Positions 57,900 to 64,000 of a stretch of 64,000 bases of DNA are shown one piece after another (the first letter of the stretch is position 1; every line of letters begins with the position of its first letter). The stretch is taken from NCBI RefSeq assembly GCF_000423665.1, contig NZ_AUIK01000030.1:48852-112851 (forward strand). Reading direction: 5' to 3'. The position numbers and the translations under genes were made by a program. The stretch comes from Solirubrobacter soli DSM 22325. Lineage in GTDB: Bacteria; Actinomycetota; Thermoleophilia; Solirubrobacterales; Solirubrobacteraceae. Under the pieces are notes generated by a model that was not told the origin of the DNA, did not search any database, and was given only the letters and a program-made list of their open reading frames with translations.

Positions 57900-58078
57900 G
57901 TTTCCTCCTCAGAAGCGGCGCGCTCGCGCAGCTTCTCTCGTAGGTAGGAGTGCTTGTCGGCCCGGCGCTCGTGCGCGCGCTGCTCCGCCGGCGACTCGGC
58001 GTCGCCGGCCTGCTCGCGCTCGGCCAACTCGCGCTGGACCTGGTCGATCTGCAGTTCGCGGGTCTCAGGGTCCTCCAT
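57896..58078 (-). CDS. Small charged helical protein (60 aa), hypothetical
   Basis: This 60-residue product begins at ATG 58078, 11 bases after the stop of the CHAP gene, and overlaps the next small gene by four bases. It is rich in Glu, Arg and Gln (TRELQIDQVQRELAEREQ) with a coiled-coil pattern and no hydrophobic segment. No family is recognised. Together the two small genes form a coupled pair between a flagellar-type hydrolase and a TPR/methyltransferase gene. Confidence 0.55.
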   Translation of the reverse strand: MEDPETRELQIDQVQRELAEREQAGDAESPAEQRAHERRADKHSYLREKLRERAASEEET

Positions 58079-58089
58079 AGGACCCTGTG

Positions 58090-58725
58090 TTACCCCAGAC
58101 GGACGTAGCCGATCGCGGGGCGGGCGCCGGGCGCGTACGCGCGCTCGGAGACGCGATCGGAGGAGTTGCCCTCGATCGTGTGGATCGTGCCGTCCGCGTC
58201 GACGTTCTTGACGACGCCGATGTGCTCGTCCCAGACGATCAGGTCGCCCGGCTGCGGACGCACGTTGCCGCCCGTGTTCGGGATCGCCTTGCCGGACTTC
58301 TGCGCCCAGGCGTAGACGTCGTCGACGCGGCCGAAGCCCTGCCCGTTGTCGCCCAGCGGCACGCCGGCCTCGCGGGCGGCCCACGAGGTGAAGTACGCGC
58401 ACCACGGGCCGACGCCGGAGCCGGCGGTCGCCTGGCGGTACTGGGCGATGCGCGGGGAGTCGTTGGAGCCGGGAGGCTGCTCGGCGACGCCGACCTCCTG
58501 GCTGACGAGGTTGACGATCGCCTGGCCCGCGGAGGAGGCCGGCTGGGTCGCCGTCGTGCCGGTCAGCGTTGCCGCGCCGGCGTTCTGCAGAGCGGTCGAG
58601 AACGTGGTCGCGGTCGGCGTGGAAGGGGCGGTGGAGGGGGTCGGAACGGCAGCTGCGGGGGCGGCGAACAGCGACTGCAGCTGAGCGATCCGGGCGAGGG
58701 CGACGTCGTAGCTCATCTGCAACAT
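58090..58725 (-). CDS. CHAP-domain peptidoglycan hydrolase with flagellar-type N-terminus
   Basis: This 211-residue protein has a short N-terminal helix (SYDVALARIAQLQSLF) and an Ala/Thr/Pro linker ending in TFSTALQNAG. That arrangement is typical of peptidoglycan hydrolases encoded in actinobacterial flagellar clusters. The CHAP domain has Cys109 (GPWCAYF), His168 (DEHIGVV) and a third residue in IEGNSS. There is no Sec signal, as expected for export through the flagellar apparatus. A second ATG at 58716 fits a start eight or nine bases after a sigma-28-like -10. It probably opens the wall for the flagellar rod. Confidence 0.75.
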   Translation of the reverse strand: MLQMSYDVALARIAQLQSLFAAPAAAVPTPSTAPSTPTATTFSTALQNAGAATLTGTTATQPASSAGQAIVNLVSQEVGVAEQPPGSNDSPRIAQYRQATAGSGVGPWCAYFTSWAAREAGVPLGDNGQGFGRVDDVYAWAQKSGKAIPNTGGNVRPQPGDLIVWDEHIGVVKNVDADGTIHTIEGNSSDRVSERAYAPGARPAIGYVRLG

Positions 58726-58753
58726 CTGTCGGCGTCGCGCCGCTCAAGCTTTA
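58726..58753 (-). promoter_or_regulatory. Weak sigma-28-like promoter for the CHAP gene
   Basis: On the minus strand TAAA (58753-58750) is followed by 16 bases and GCCGACAG (58733-58726), six of eight positions of GCCGATAA. The spacing is one base longer than ideal. Transcription would start at about the second ATG (58716). Confidence 0.4.
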
Positions 58754-58784
58754 GCCCGTCCGGCCGAGCGCGCGGCCGAACTAC

Positions 58785-58790
58785 TACACT
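58785..58790 (+). promoter_or_regulatory. -10 element (TACACT) for pseB
   Basis: TACACT ends 11 bases before the ATG at 58802. The same hexamer is used by both operons at 43.1 kb. No SD is visible between it and the start codon. Confidence 0.45.
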
Positions 58791-58801
58791 CGCCGCGCTC
58801 G

Positions 58802-59815
58802 ATGGATCTCAACGGCAAGACCCTCCTCGTCACGGGCGGCACCGGGTCGTTCGGTACCGCGTTCATCTCCGCCGTGCTGGCGCGCTACGACGTGGCCTCG
58901 ATCCGCGTGTTCAGCCGCGACGAGCTCAAGCAGTACGAGCTCGACCGCCGACTCCGCGACCCCCGGCTGCGCCTGCTGTTGGGAGACGTGCGCGACCGCG
59001 ACCGGCTGCGCGTGGCCACGCGCGGCGTCGACGTGATCGTCCACGCCGCCGCGCTCAAGCAGGTCCCGGCGTGCGAGTACAACCCGTTCGAAGCGGTGCA
59101 GACGAACATCATCGGCGCCGAGAACGTGATCTCCGCGGCGATCGACAACGGCGTCGCCCTGACGATGGCGCTCAGCACCGACAAGGCCGTCAACCCCGTC
59201 AACCTGTACGGCGCGACGAAGCTCTGCGCGGAGAAGATCGTCGCGCAGGCGGACGTCTACGCGCCCGGTGGGACCTCGCGTTTCGCCTCGGTGCGCTACG
59301 GCAACGTCGTCGGCTCGCGCGGCAGCGTCGTCCCGGTGTTCACCCAGCAGGCCGCGACCGGCGTGCTGACGATCACCGACACGCGCATGACCCGCTTCTG
59401 GATCACGCTCGAGCAGGCCGTCGAGTTCGTGCTCAGCTCGATGGCGCTCGTCCAGGGCGGCGAGACCTTCGTCCCGAAGATCCCGAGCATGCGGATCGTC
59501 GACCTGGCCAAGGCGCTCGCGCCGGAGGCCGAGCTGCGCGAGATCGGCATCCGTCCCGGCGAGAAGCTGCACGAGGTGCTGCTGACCGAGGACGAGGCGC
59601 GCGTGTCGTTCGACCTCGGCGACCGCTACGCGATCACCCGCTCACGTCAGAGCTGGGACGACGACGTTCCCGCCCGCGGCGAGACGCTCCCGGACGGCTT
59701 CCGCTACGCGTCGGACAACAACACCGAGTGGCTGAGCGACGAGGAGCTGCTGGCCATGATCAAGAGCGCTCCGCCGGGCCGCCGGCGCGGGGACGCCGAG
59801 GCCTGGGACGCGTAG
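58802..59815 (+). CDS. pseB: UDP-N-acetylglucosamine 4,6-dehydratase (inverting)
   Basis: This 337-residue extended SDR has the nucleotide motif VTGGTGSFG at 10-18 and the inverting-dehydratase signatures HAAALKQVPACEYNPFEAVQTN, STDKAVNPVNLYGATK and RYGNVVGSRGSVVPVF. The Tyr/Lys and Asp/Lys pairs are all present. PseB converts UDP-GlcNAc to the 4-keto-6-deoxy L-arabino sugar, the first step of pseudaminic acid. It lacks membrane helices, separating it from the FlaA1-type enzyme at 41 kb. The cytidylyltransferase gene follows after ten bases in one operon. Confidence 0.95.
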   Translation: MDLNGKTLLVTGGTGSFGTAFISAVLARYDVASIRVFSRDELKQYELDRRLRDPRLRLLLGDVRDRDRLRVATRGVDVIVHAAALKQVPACEYNPFEAVQTNIIGAENVISAAIDNGVALTMALSTDKAVNPVNLYGATKLCAEKIVAQADVYAPGGTSRFASVRYGNVVGSRGSVVPVFTQQAATGVLTITDTRMTRFWITLEQAVEFVLSSMALVQGGETFVPKIPSMRIVDLAKALAPEAELREIGIRPGEKLHEVLLTEDEARVSFDLGDRYAITRSRQSWDDDVPARGETLPDGFRYASDNNTEWLSDEELLAMIKSAPPGRRRGDAEAWDA

Positions 59816-59825
59816 CGGGGCGCGC

Positions 59826-60545
59826 ATGCGCCGCGTCGTCGTCATCCAGGCGCGGATGACCTCCACGCGCCTGCCGGGCAAGGTCCTGCTCGATCTCGGC
59901 GGCAAGCCGCTGCTGGAGCGGATGATCGAGCGCCTCGCGGACTGCCGGCGCGTCGACGAGATCGTCATCGCGGCGACCACCAATGCCGACGACGACCCGA
60001 TCGCCGAGCTCGCCGCCCGGCTCGGCGTGCGCATCCACCGCGGCAGCGAGCACGACGTGCTCTCGCGCTACGTCGGCGCCGCGCCCGACGCGGACGTCGT
60101 CGTGCGGCTGACCTCCGACTGCCCGCTGATCGACGCGCACGAGGTCGACCTCGTGATCGACGCGCTCGAGCCCGCGTGGGACTTCAGCTCGAACACGCTC
60201 GAGCGCCACATGCCGCGCGGCCTGGACGCCGAGGCGCTGTGGCGCGACACGCTGGAGCGGATGGACCGCCTCGCGACGTCGGTCCCCGCCCGCGAGCACG
60301 TCACCTGGTACTGCCGCGAGGAGCGGCCCGACCTGTTCCTGCTGCGGTCGGTGCTCAGCCCGGTCAGAGCCCCGGACCTGCGCTGGACGGTGGACACGCC
60401 CGAGGACCTCGAGCTCGTGCGGCGCCTGTTCGACGAGCTCGGCCTCGGCGAGCAGCGACGCCCCTGGGGCGAGATCCTCGCGCACGTCCGGGCGCACCCG
60501 GAGCTGGCCGAGATCAACGCCCACGTCGAGCAGAAGAAGCTCTAG
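59826..60545 (+). CDS. SpsF/PseF-type sugar cytidylyltransferase
   Basis: This 239-residue protein has the nucleotidyltransferase opening VVVIQARMTSTRLPGKVLLDLGGKPLLERM, IAATTNADDDPI, VVVRLTSDCPLID and LRWTVDTPEDLELV, all typical of the SpsF/NeuA-like family (COG1861). It should activate a nonulosonic acid as its CMP derivative, the PseF step, because it follows pseB directly and PseI is in the window. The family also includes spore-coat proteins with other sugars, so PseF is likely but not certain. The 3' end overlaps pseC by four bases. Confidence 0.8.
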   Translation: MRRVVVIQARMTSTRLPGKVLLDLGGKPLLERMIERLADCRRVDEIVIAATTNADDDPIAELAARLGVRIHRGSEHDVLSRYVGAAPDADVVVRLTSDCPLIDAHEVDLVIDALEPAWDFSSNTLERHMPRGLDAEALWRDTLERMDRLATSVPAREHVTWYCREERPDLFLLRSVLSPVRAPDLRWTVDTPEDLELVRRLFDELGLGEQRRPWGEILAHVRAHPELAEINAHVEQKKL

Positions 60546-61666
60546 ACCAGCTCGCGAACGGCTTCGATCACCGTGTCCTGCTCGGCGTCGGTGAGCGACG
60601 GGAAGCACGGCAGCGAGAGGCAGCCCGCGTAGTAGGCCTCGGCCTCGGGGCAGAGCCCGGGCGCGTAGCCATAGGTCTCCTGATACCACGGGTGCCAGTA
60701 GACCGGGACGTAGTGGACCTGGCTGAACACGCCGCGCTCGCGCAGCGCGTCATACAGGCGGCGGCGTTCCGCAACGTGGATCACGAACAGGTGGTAGGCG
60801 TGGCGTTGACCGGCCGGCGCCGCCGGGGCGAGCCGCACGCCCGGCACGTCCGCCAGCCCCTCGCGGAAGCGCTCGGCGATCGCGTTGCGGCGCGCGACGA
60901 AGCGCTCGAGCTTGGCCATCTGCGAGATCCCGAGCGCGCACTGGATGTCGGTGATCCGGTAGTTGAAGCCGAGGTCCTGCTGCTCCATGTACCAGCCGCC
61001 CTGGTCGTGGCGCCGCAGCCGCGCCGGGTCCTTGGTCATCCCGTGCGAGCGGAAGTCGAGCAGCCGCTGATGCAGCCCCCGATCGCGGACCGTGATCGCC
61101 CCGCCCTCGCCCGTGGCGACCGTCTTGACGGGGTGGAAGGAGAAGACCGACATGTCGGCCTCGGTGACCGCGCCGACGGGCCCGGTGCCGTCGTGCCCGC
61201 CCAGCGCGTGCGCCGCGTCCTCGATCAGGACCACGTCGGGCCCGACCGCGGCGCGGATCTCGGCCAGGGGAGCCGGCAGACCCGTGAAGCTGACGGGGAT
61301 GATCGCCCGCGTGCGCTCGGTCAGCGCGGCGCTCACCGTGTCCGCGCTGACGTTCCAGGTCACCGGGTCGATGTCGGCGAACCGCGGTGTCGCCCCCACG
61401 TAGGCGGCGCAGTTGGCGCTGGCGGCGAACGTCATCGCGCTCGTGACGACCTCGTCGCCGGGCCCGAGCCCGGCGGCGTGCGCGGCCGCGTGCAGCGCCG
61501 CGGTGCCGGACGAGAACGCGACCGCATACGGGGCGCCGCACGCCTGGGCGAGCGCCTCCTCGAAGGCCGCGACCCGCGGGCCCTGCGTCAACCAGTCGCC
61601 GCGCAGCGCCTCGGCCACCGCCGCGACGTCGTCGTCTTCGATCGTCTGCCGTCCGTAGGGGATCAT
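60542..61666 (-). CDS. pseC: UDP-4-amino-4,6-dideoxy-N-acetyl-beta-L-altrosamine transaminase
   Basis: This 374-residue DegT/DnrJ/EryC1-type aminotransferase opens IPYGRQTIEDDDVAAV, close to PseC. The PLP sites are SSGTAALHAA, Asp150 (LIEDAAHALG) and Lys181 (FHPVKTVATGEGG). The GWYMEQQDLGFNYRITDIQCALG segment is highly conserved in PseC. It aminates the PseB product using glutamate. It converges with pseF by four bases. Upstream is a 215-base leader with a sigma-28-like sequence and hairpins. No SD precedes the ATG. Confidence 0.9.
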   Translation of the reverse strand: MIPYGRQTIEDDDVAAVAEALRGDWLTQGPRVAAFEEALAQACGAPYAVAFSSGTAALHAAAHAAGLGPGDEVVTSAMTFAASANCAAYVGATPRFADIDPVTWNVSADTVSAALTERTRAIIPVSFTGLPAPLAEIRAAVGPDVVLIEDAAHALGGHDGTGPVGAVTEADMSVFSFHPVKTVATGEGGAITVRDRGLHQRLLDFRSHGMTKDPARLRRHDQGGWYMEQQDLGFNYRITDIQCALGISQMAKLERFVARRNAIAERFREGLADVPGVRLAPAAPAGQRHAYHLFVIHVAERRRLYDALRERGVFSQVHYVPVYWHPWYQETYGYAPGLCPEAEAYYAGCLSLPCFPSLTDAEQDTVIEAVRELV

Positions 61667-61685
61667 CGGAGGCGATTAACGCAGA

Positions 61686-61711
61686 CGGGCGGCCTCCTAA
61701 GAGGCCGCCCG
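61686..61711. terminator. Strong hairpin in the pseC leader
   Basis: CGGGCGGCCTC (61686-61696) pairs perfectly with GAGGCCGCCCG (61701-61711) around a four-base loop. No U-run follows on either strand. It ends 20 bases before the pseC ATG on the minus strand, so it may control readthrough or translation of pseC instead of terminating. Confidence 0.55.
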
Positions 61712-61719
61712 CGCGATCC

Positions 61720-61881
61720 GTCCCTCGGTGGGGTATGTGTGGGTTGCCCTCCAGCAACCCGTATGTACCTCGGACTTGCGAGAGTGGAGGGGGCGGGGAT
61801 GCCCTGTATGGCTCCTGCTGTCGCCGTCCTTGGCTAACCGGAGTAATCGGCAGCCTCAGAACGACCTGTAGGAACTTTTTC
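61720..61881 (+). ncRNA. Candidate structured RNA, plus strand, between pseC and a glycosyltransferase gene
   Basis: In plus-strand RNA, 61729-61747 pairs with 61754-61772 as a 19-pair hairpin with loop CCUCCA. Six pairs are G-U, which would become A-C mismatches if the minus strand were transcribed. A second hairpin lies at 61832-61855 (GGCU/AGCC and CCG/CGG arms), and a run of five U residues at 61876-61880 ends just before the stop codon of the minus-strand glycosyltransferase. No open frame is present. No known RNA family was recognised. Confidence 0.35.
61844..61870 (-). promoter_or_regulatory. Sigma-28-like promoter upstream of pseC
   Basis: On the minus strand TACA (61870-61867) is followed by exactly 15 bases and GCCGATTA (61851-61844), with one mismatch to each consensus box. 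The transcript would begin near 61837 and carry a leader of about 170 bases before pseC. Confidence 0.5.
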
Positions 61882-62937
61882 TCAGGCCTTGACGGGGGCG
61901 AATTCGAGCAGCACGTCGCGCCAGCGCTGGGCCGCGACCTCGATGCGGCGGTGCTTGGCGACGTACTCGTACGCCTGCCGGCCGATCCGCTCGCGCTTTT
62001 CCCGGTCGTCGACGAGATCGATCAGCGCCGCCTCGACCTCCTGCGGCGTGCGCGCGTGCACGCCGGTGACGCCGTCCTCGATCCCCGGGTAGGTCTCCGG
62101 GTGGGCGACGAGCGGGATCCCGAGCGCGCTCGCCTCGAGCCAGCGCAGGTCGCTCTTGCCCTTGAAGAGGTTGCTCTCCGACGACGGGGCGATCGCGATG
62201 TCGAACAGCTTCATCGACGCCGGGTAGACCTCGATCTGGCCCGAGGGCAGGCCGATCGCGCGCTCGGTGCCGAACTCCTGGATGAAGTCGACGGCGGCGC
62301 CGTATCCGACCGACATGAACCGCGACTCGGGACGCTTGCGCAGGACCTCGCGCACGCCCGGCTCCCAGCGTGCGAGCGACGCCTTGTGGCCGACGCCGCC
62401 GGCCCACCCGATCGTCACGCCCTTGCGCTCCGGCGTGGGGTAGTCGTAGCGGTTGAGGTCGATGCCGTTGTAACAGGCCCAGGTGCGGTCGTTGAAGCGC
62501 CGGTAGCGGCGGGCGAGATAGTCGGTGGAGCAGATGATGCCGTCGGTGGCACCCATCGCCAGCTCCATCTGGCCGACGAACTCCGCGTCGAAGACGTCGG
62601 TGAGCTCGTGCGACTTGATCTTGCGCGCGGACTGGACGTAGTCGTCGATCTCGTAGAGGACCGTGACGCCGGCGTCCTGGAGCTCGCGGATGAACTTCAG
62701 CCACTCGACGCCGCGCGGCTGCTGCAGCACGATGACGTCGTAGTCGAAGAGCTCCTCGCGCTTGGGCGGGCGGGCGCCGAGGCCGGTCACGAGGTGGAAC
62801 TTGGAGGCCGTCGCGTCACCGAGCCAGGCGACGTAGTCGGCGCCGAGCGCGACCGCGGGCAGGAACGCGCGGTAGTAGGAGACGACGCTGACGCCCCAGC
62901 CGATGAACAGCGTCTTGGGCAGGGTCTGCTGCTGCAT
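61882..62937 (-). CDS. Glycosyltransferase (GT-B/GT4-like), flagellin glycosylation candidate
   Basis: This 351-residue protein starts at an ATGA overlap with the GT2 gene. The N-terminal half has LFIGWGVSVVSYYRAFLPAVALGADYVAWLG and VTVLYEIDDYVQSA. The C-terminal half has the donor domain TIGWAGGVGHKASLARWEPGVREVLRKRPES and LEASALGIPLVAHPETYPGIEDGVTGV, a GT4 signature with Glu. The C-terminal helix ends QRWRDVLLEFA. It lies immediately downstream of GT2 and flagellin on the same strand, so it may add sugar to flagellin. Donor and acceptor are unproven. Confidence 0.75.
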   Translation of the reverse strand: MQQQTLPKTLFIGWGVSVVSYYRAFLPAVALGADYVAWLGDATASKFHLVTGLGARPPKREELFDYDVIVLQQPRGVEWLKFIRELQDAGVTVLYEIDDYVQSARKIKSHELTDVFDAEFVGQMELAMGATDGIICSTDYLARRYRRFNDRTWACYNGIDLNRYDYPTPERKGVTIGWAGGVGHKASLARWEPGVREVLRKRPESRFMSVGYGAAVDFIQEFGTERAIGLPSGQIEVYPASMKLFDIAIAPSSESNLFKGKSDLRWLEASALGIPLVAHPETYPGIEDGVTGVHARTPQEVEAALIDLVDDREKRERIGRQAYEYVAKHRRIEVAAQRWRDVLLEFAPVKA

Positions 62938-63713
62938 CAGATGACCTCCGGGGCCCACTTCTGGAAGGAGACGCCGGCGTGCTTGACCCGCAGGCGGTTC
63001 GCGTCGGGCAACTGGTCGTCGGGCTCGGCGTCCTTGAGCTCGAGCGCGCGGGCGCGCACGGTCGGCTCGAACACGCTGTGGCCGCCGGCTTCGGAGACCC
63101 GCAGGCAGAAGTCCAGCGCGGCGTGCGGGCCGTCCATCAGCTCGTCGTAGCCGCCGGTGACGTCGATCCACTCGCGGCGGATGAGCTGCAGCTCGGAGCC
63201 GACCGGGCACAGCAGCGGCTTGTGCACGTCGAGCATCACCTCCGGCACGCGGCCGAGGCGGGCGCCCCACAGGCGCTTGAAGAGCGAGAAGAAGTAGCCG
63301 GCCTGACGGATCAGCCCGGTCGGGTTGATGACGGCGCCGCCGGCGATCGCGGCGGGCAGGCCGTCGGGGCCCGTGCGGGCGCGCAGACGGTCGAGCCACC
63401 CGGTCCGGTCGAACACGAGGCCGGGCGCCACGAGGCACACGTCCATGCCGTGATCGAACGCGGCGTTGAGGCCGACGTTGATCGCCGCGGACGTGCCTTC
63501 GCCGTCCTGCTGGAGGACGTAGGCGCAGTCGAGCTCGTCGGACGCGAGCTCGAGCATCTGCGCGAGCTGCGCAGGAGAGCGGTCGTCGACCACGAGGACC
63601 ATGGCCTCGGGGGCCGTGCCGCGGAGGGATGCGACCGTTTGGAGGAACGGTTCGATGTCCTCCGCGCGCTCGGCGCGCACGGGGACCACGATCAGGGTGG
63701 GGACGGTTTCCAC
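62937..63713 (-). CDS. Glycosyltransferase family 2, flagellin locus
   Basis: This 258-residue protein starts at GTG 63713 with AGGAG just upstream. The GT-A domain opens VPTLIVVPVRAERAEDIEPFLQTV, followed by VLVVDDRSPAQLAQM and an AINVGLNAAF segment. A DxD-like DVCLVAPG replaces the usual DAD site, so metal binding is uncertain. A late TGGYDELMDGPHAALDFCLRVSEAG matches GT2 acceptor regions. It is the first gene after flagellin and is coupled to the next glycosyltransferase. A flagellin-glycosylation role is inferred from position. Confidence 0.75.
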   Translation of the reverse strand: METVPTLIVVPVRAERAEDIEPFLQTVASLRGTAPEAMVLVVDDRSPAQLAQMLELASDELDCAYVLQQDGEGTSAAINVGLNAAFDHGMDVCLVAPGLVFDRTGWLDRLRARTGPDGLPAAIAGGAVINPTGLIRQAGYFFSLFKRLWGARLGRVPEVMLDVHKPLLCPVGSELQLIRREWIDVTGGYDELMDGPHAALDFCLRVSEAGGHSVFEPTVRARALELKDAEPDDQLPDANRLRVKHAGVSFQKWAPEVI

Positions 63714-63771
63714 GTCTCCTACATCGGTTGCCCGCTGCGGAGACTTGAGAGTCGTCGGATTAAGAACGAGA

Positions 63772-63793
63772 GGGCGGGCCTTTCGGCCCGCCC
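63772..63793 (-). terminator. Terminator hairpin of the flagellin gene
   Basis: A perfect nine-pair stem, GGGCGGGCC with GGCCCGCCC, has a four-base loop. It lies 13 bases after the flagellin stop on the minus strand and is followed by the pyrimidine-rich CTCTCGTTCTT. It separates flagellin from the glycosyltransferase genes. Confidence 0.75.
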
Positions 63794-63805
63794 CCGTCGA
63801 GGTGC

Positions 63806-64000
63806 TCAGCGGAGCAGCGACAGGACGCCCTGCGGCGCCTGGTTGGCCTGCGCGAGCATGCTCGTGCCGGCCTGCTGCAGGATGTTGAGCTTCGTGAACT
63901 TGGTCATCTCGGCCGCCATGTCCACGTCGCGGATCCGCGACTCGGAAGCGGTGAGGTTCTCCTGGTAGGTCGCCAGGTTGTTCAGGCGATGCTCGAGGCG
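63806..64000 (-). CDS. fliC: Flagellin, C-terminal part (3' end of gene)
   Basis: The 64 visible residues form the flagellin C-terminal D0 helix: RLEHRLNNL, then ASESRIRDVDMAAEM, FTKLNILQQAGTSMLAQANQ and the terminal PQGVLSLLR. These are highly conserved in flagellin and mediate filament assembly and export. The N-terminus and variable domain lie beyond the right edge. A strong hairpin follows the stop codon. The genes downstream are glycosyltransferases and pseC, consistent with glycosylated flagellin. Confidence 0.95.
   Translation of the reverse strand, partial: RLEHRLNNLATYQENLTASESRIRDVDMAAEMTKFTKLNILQQAGTSMLAQANQAPQGVLSLLR

Noticed and set aside
61667..61881. Cyclic-di-GMP riboswitch, tRNA or SRP RNA
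   Set aside because: No match to the conserved GEMM core, no cloverleaf with CCA, and no SRP tetraloop region on either strand.
1..64000. rRNA, tRNA, IS element, integrase or prophage genes
   Set aside because: None could be seen on either strand; no transposase-like or integrase-like protein and no terminal repeats.

Overview
The window is very GC-rich (well above 65% by eye), with tightly packed genes, many GTG/TTG starts and many ATGA or GTGA stop/start overlaps. Gene content (flagellin plus an actinobacterial-type secretome, a DUF3105 protein, a TasA/SipW-like pair, LamG and beta-propeller surface proteins, an AlkZ-like protein) suggests a motile actinobacterium. A Thermoleophilia/Solirubrobacterales-like organism is my inference and is not proven by a marker gene. 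No rRNA, tRNA, CRISPR array, IS element or prophage was seen, and no gap longer than 300 bases lacks a gene.

Layout. 1-4.8 kb: the 3' part of a LamG/Ig/deacetylase-like secreted protein, a FlK-type thioesterase, and a secreted protein paired with a SipW-type signal peptidase behind a near-consensus sigma-28 promoter. 4.8-8.9 kb: two minus-strand genes of unknown function divergent from a MoxR-type AAA+ ATPase and a DUF2201/VWA protein. 9-18.4 kb: a secreted S15-type hydrolase, a cyclic-nucleotide-binding protein, an AlkZ-like winged-helix protein and two tandem paralogous beta-propeller proteins with Pro-Thr linkers. 18.4-26.9 kb: mixed metabolism and membrane genes (PEBP, membrane glycosyltransferase, acyltransferase 3, cytidylate-kinase-like, lytic transglycosylase, haloalkane dehalogenase, SDR, GNAT, DUF3105). 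26.9-43.1 kb: a polysaccharide locus with an initiating phosphoglycosyltransferase, several glycosyltransferases, a Wzx-type flippase, a Wzy/ligase-type polymerase and a FlaA1/PglF-type dehydratase.

43.2-64 kb: an apparent nonulosonic-acid (pseudaminic-acid-type) and flagellin-modification region. A four-gene operon (HAD phosphatase, GNAT, an epimerase fused to an ATP-grasp ligase, and PseI) sits at 43.2-47.3 kb. PseB and a SpsF/PseF-type cytidylyltransferase are at 58.8-60.5 kb, PseC at 60.5-61.7 kb, two glycosyltransferases at 61.9-63.7 kb, and the 3' end of flagellin at the right edge. Two methyltransferases, a DUF354 protein, a GT-B-like protein and a CHAP-domain hydrolase with a flagellar-type N-terminus lie between these. 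Unrelated genes are interspersed: an S1 protease, a STAS protein, DedA, UppP, a 5'-truncated LamG repeat protein and purM.

Regulation. Sigma-28-like sequences (TAAA-N15-GCCGATAA type) precede the TasA/SipW-like pair, the 55-kb GT-B gene, pseC and (weaker) the CHAP gene, consistent with one flagellar regulon. Independently, at least ten other gene starts carry a TANNNT-type (or CATAAT) hexamer ending only 7-11 nt before the start codon. This implies leaderless or nearly leaderless transcripts. One divergent pair at 33.9 kb shares a perfectly palindromic -10 placed exactly midway between the two start codons.
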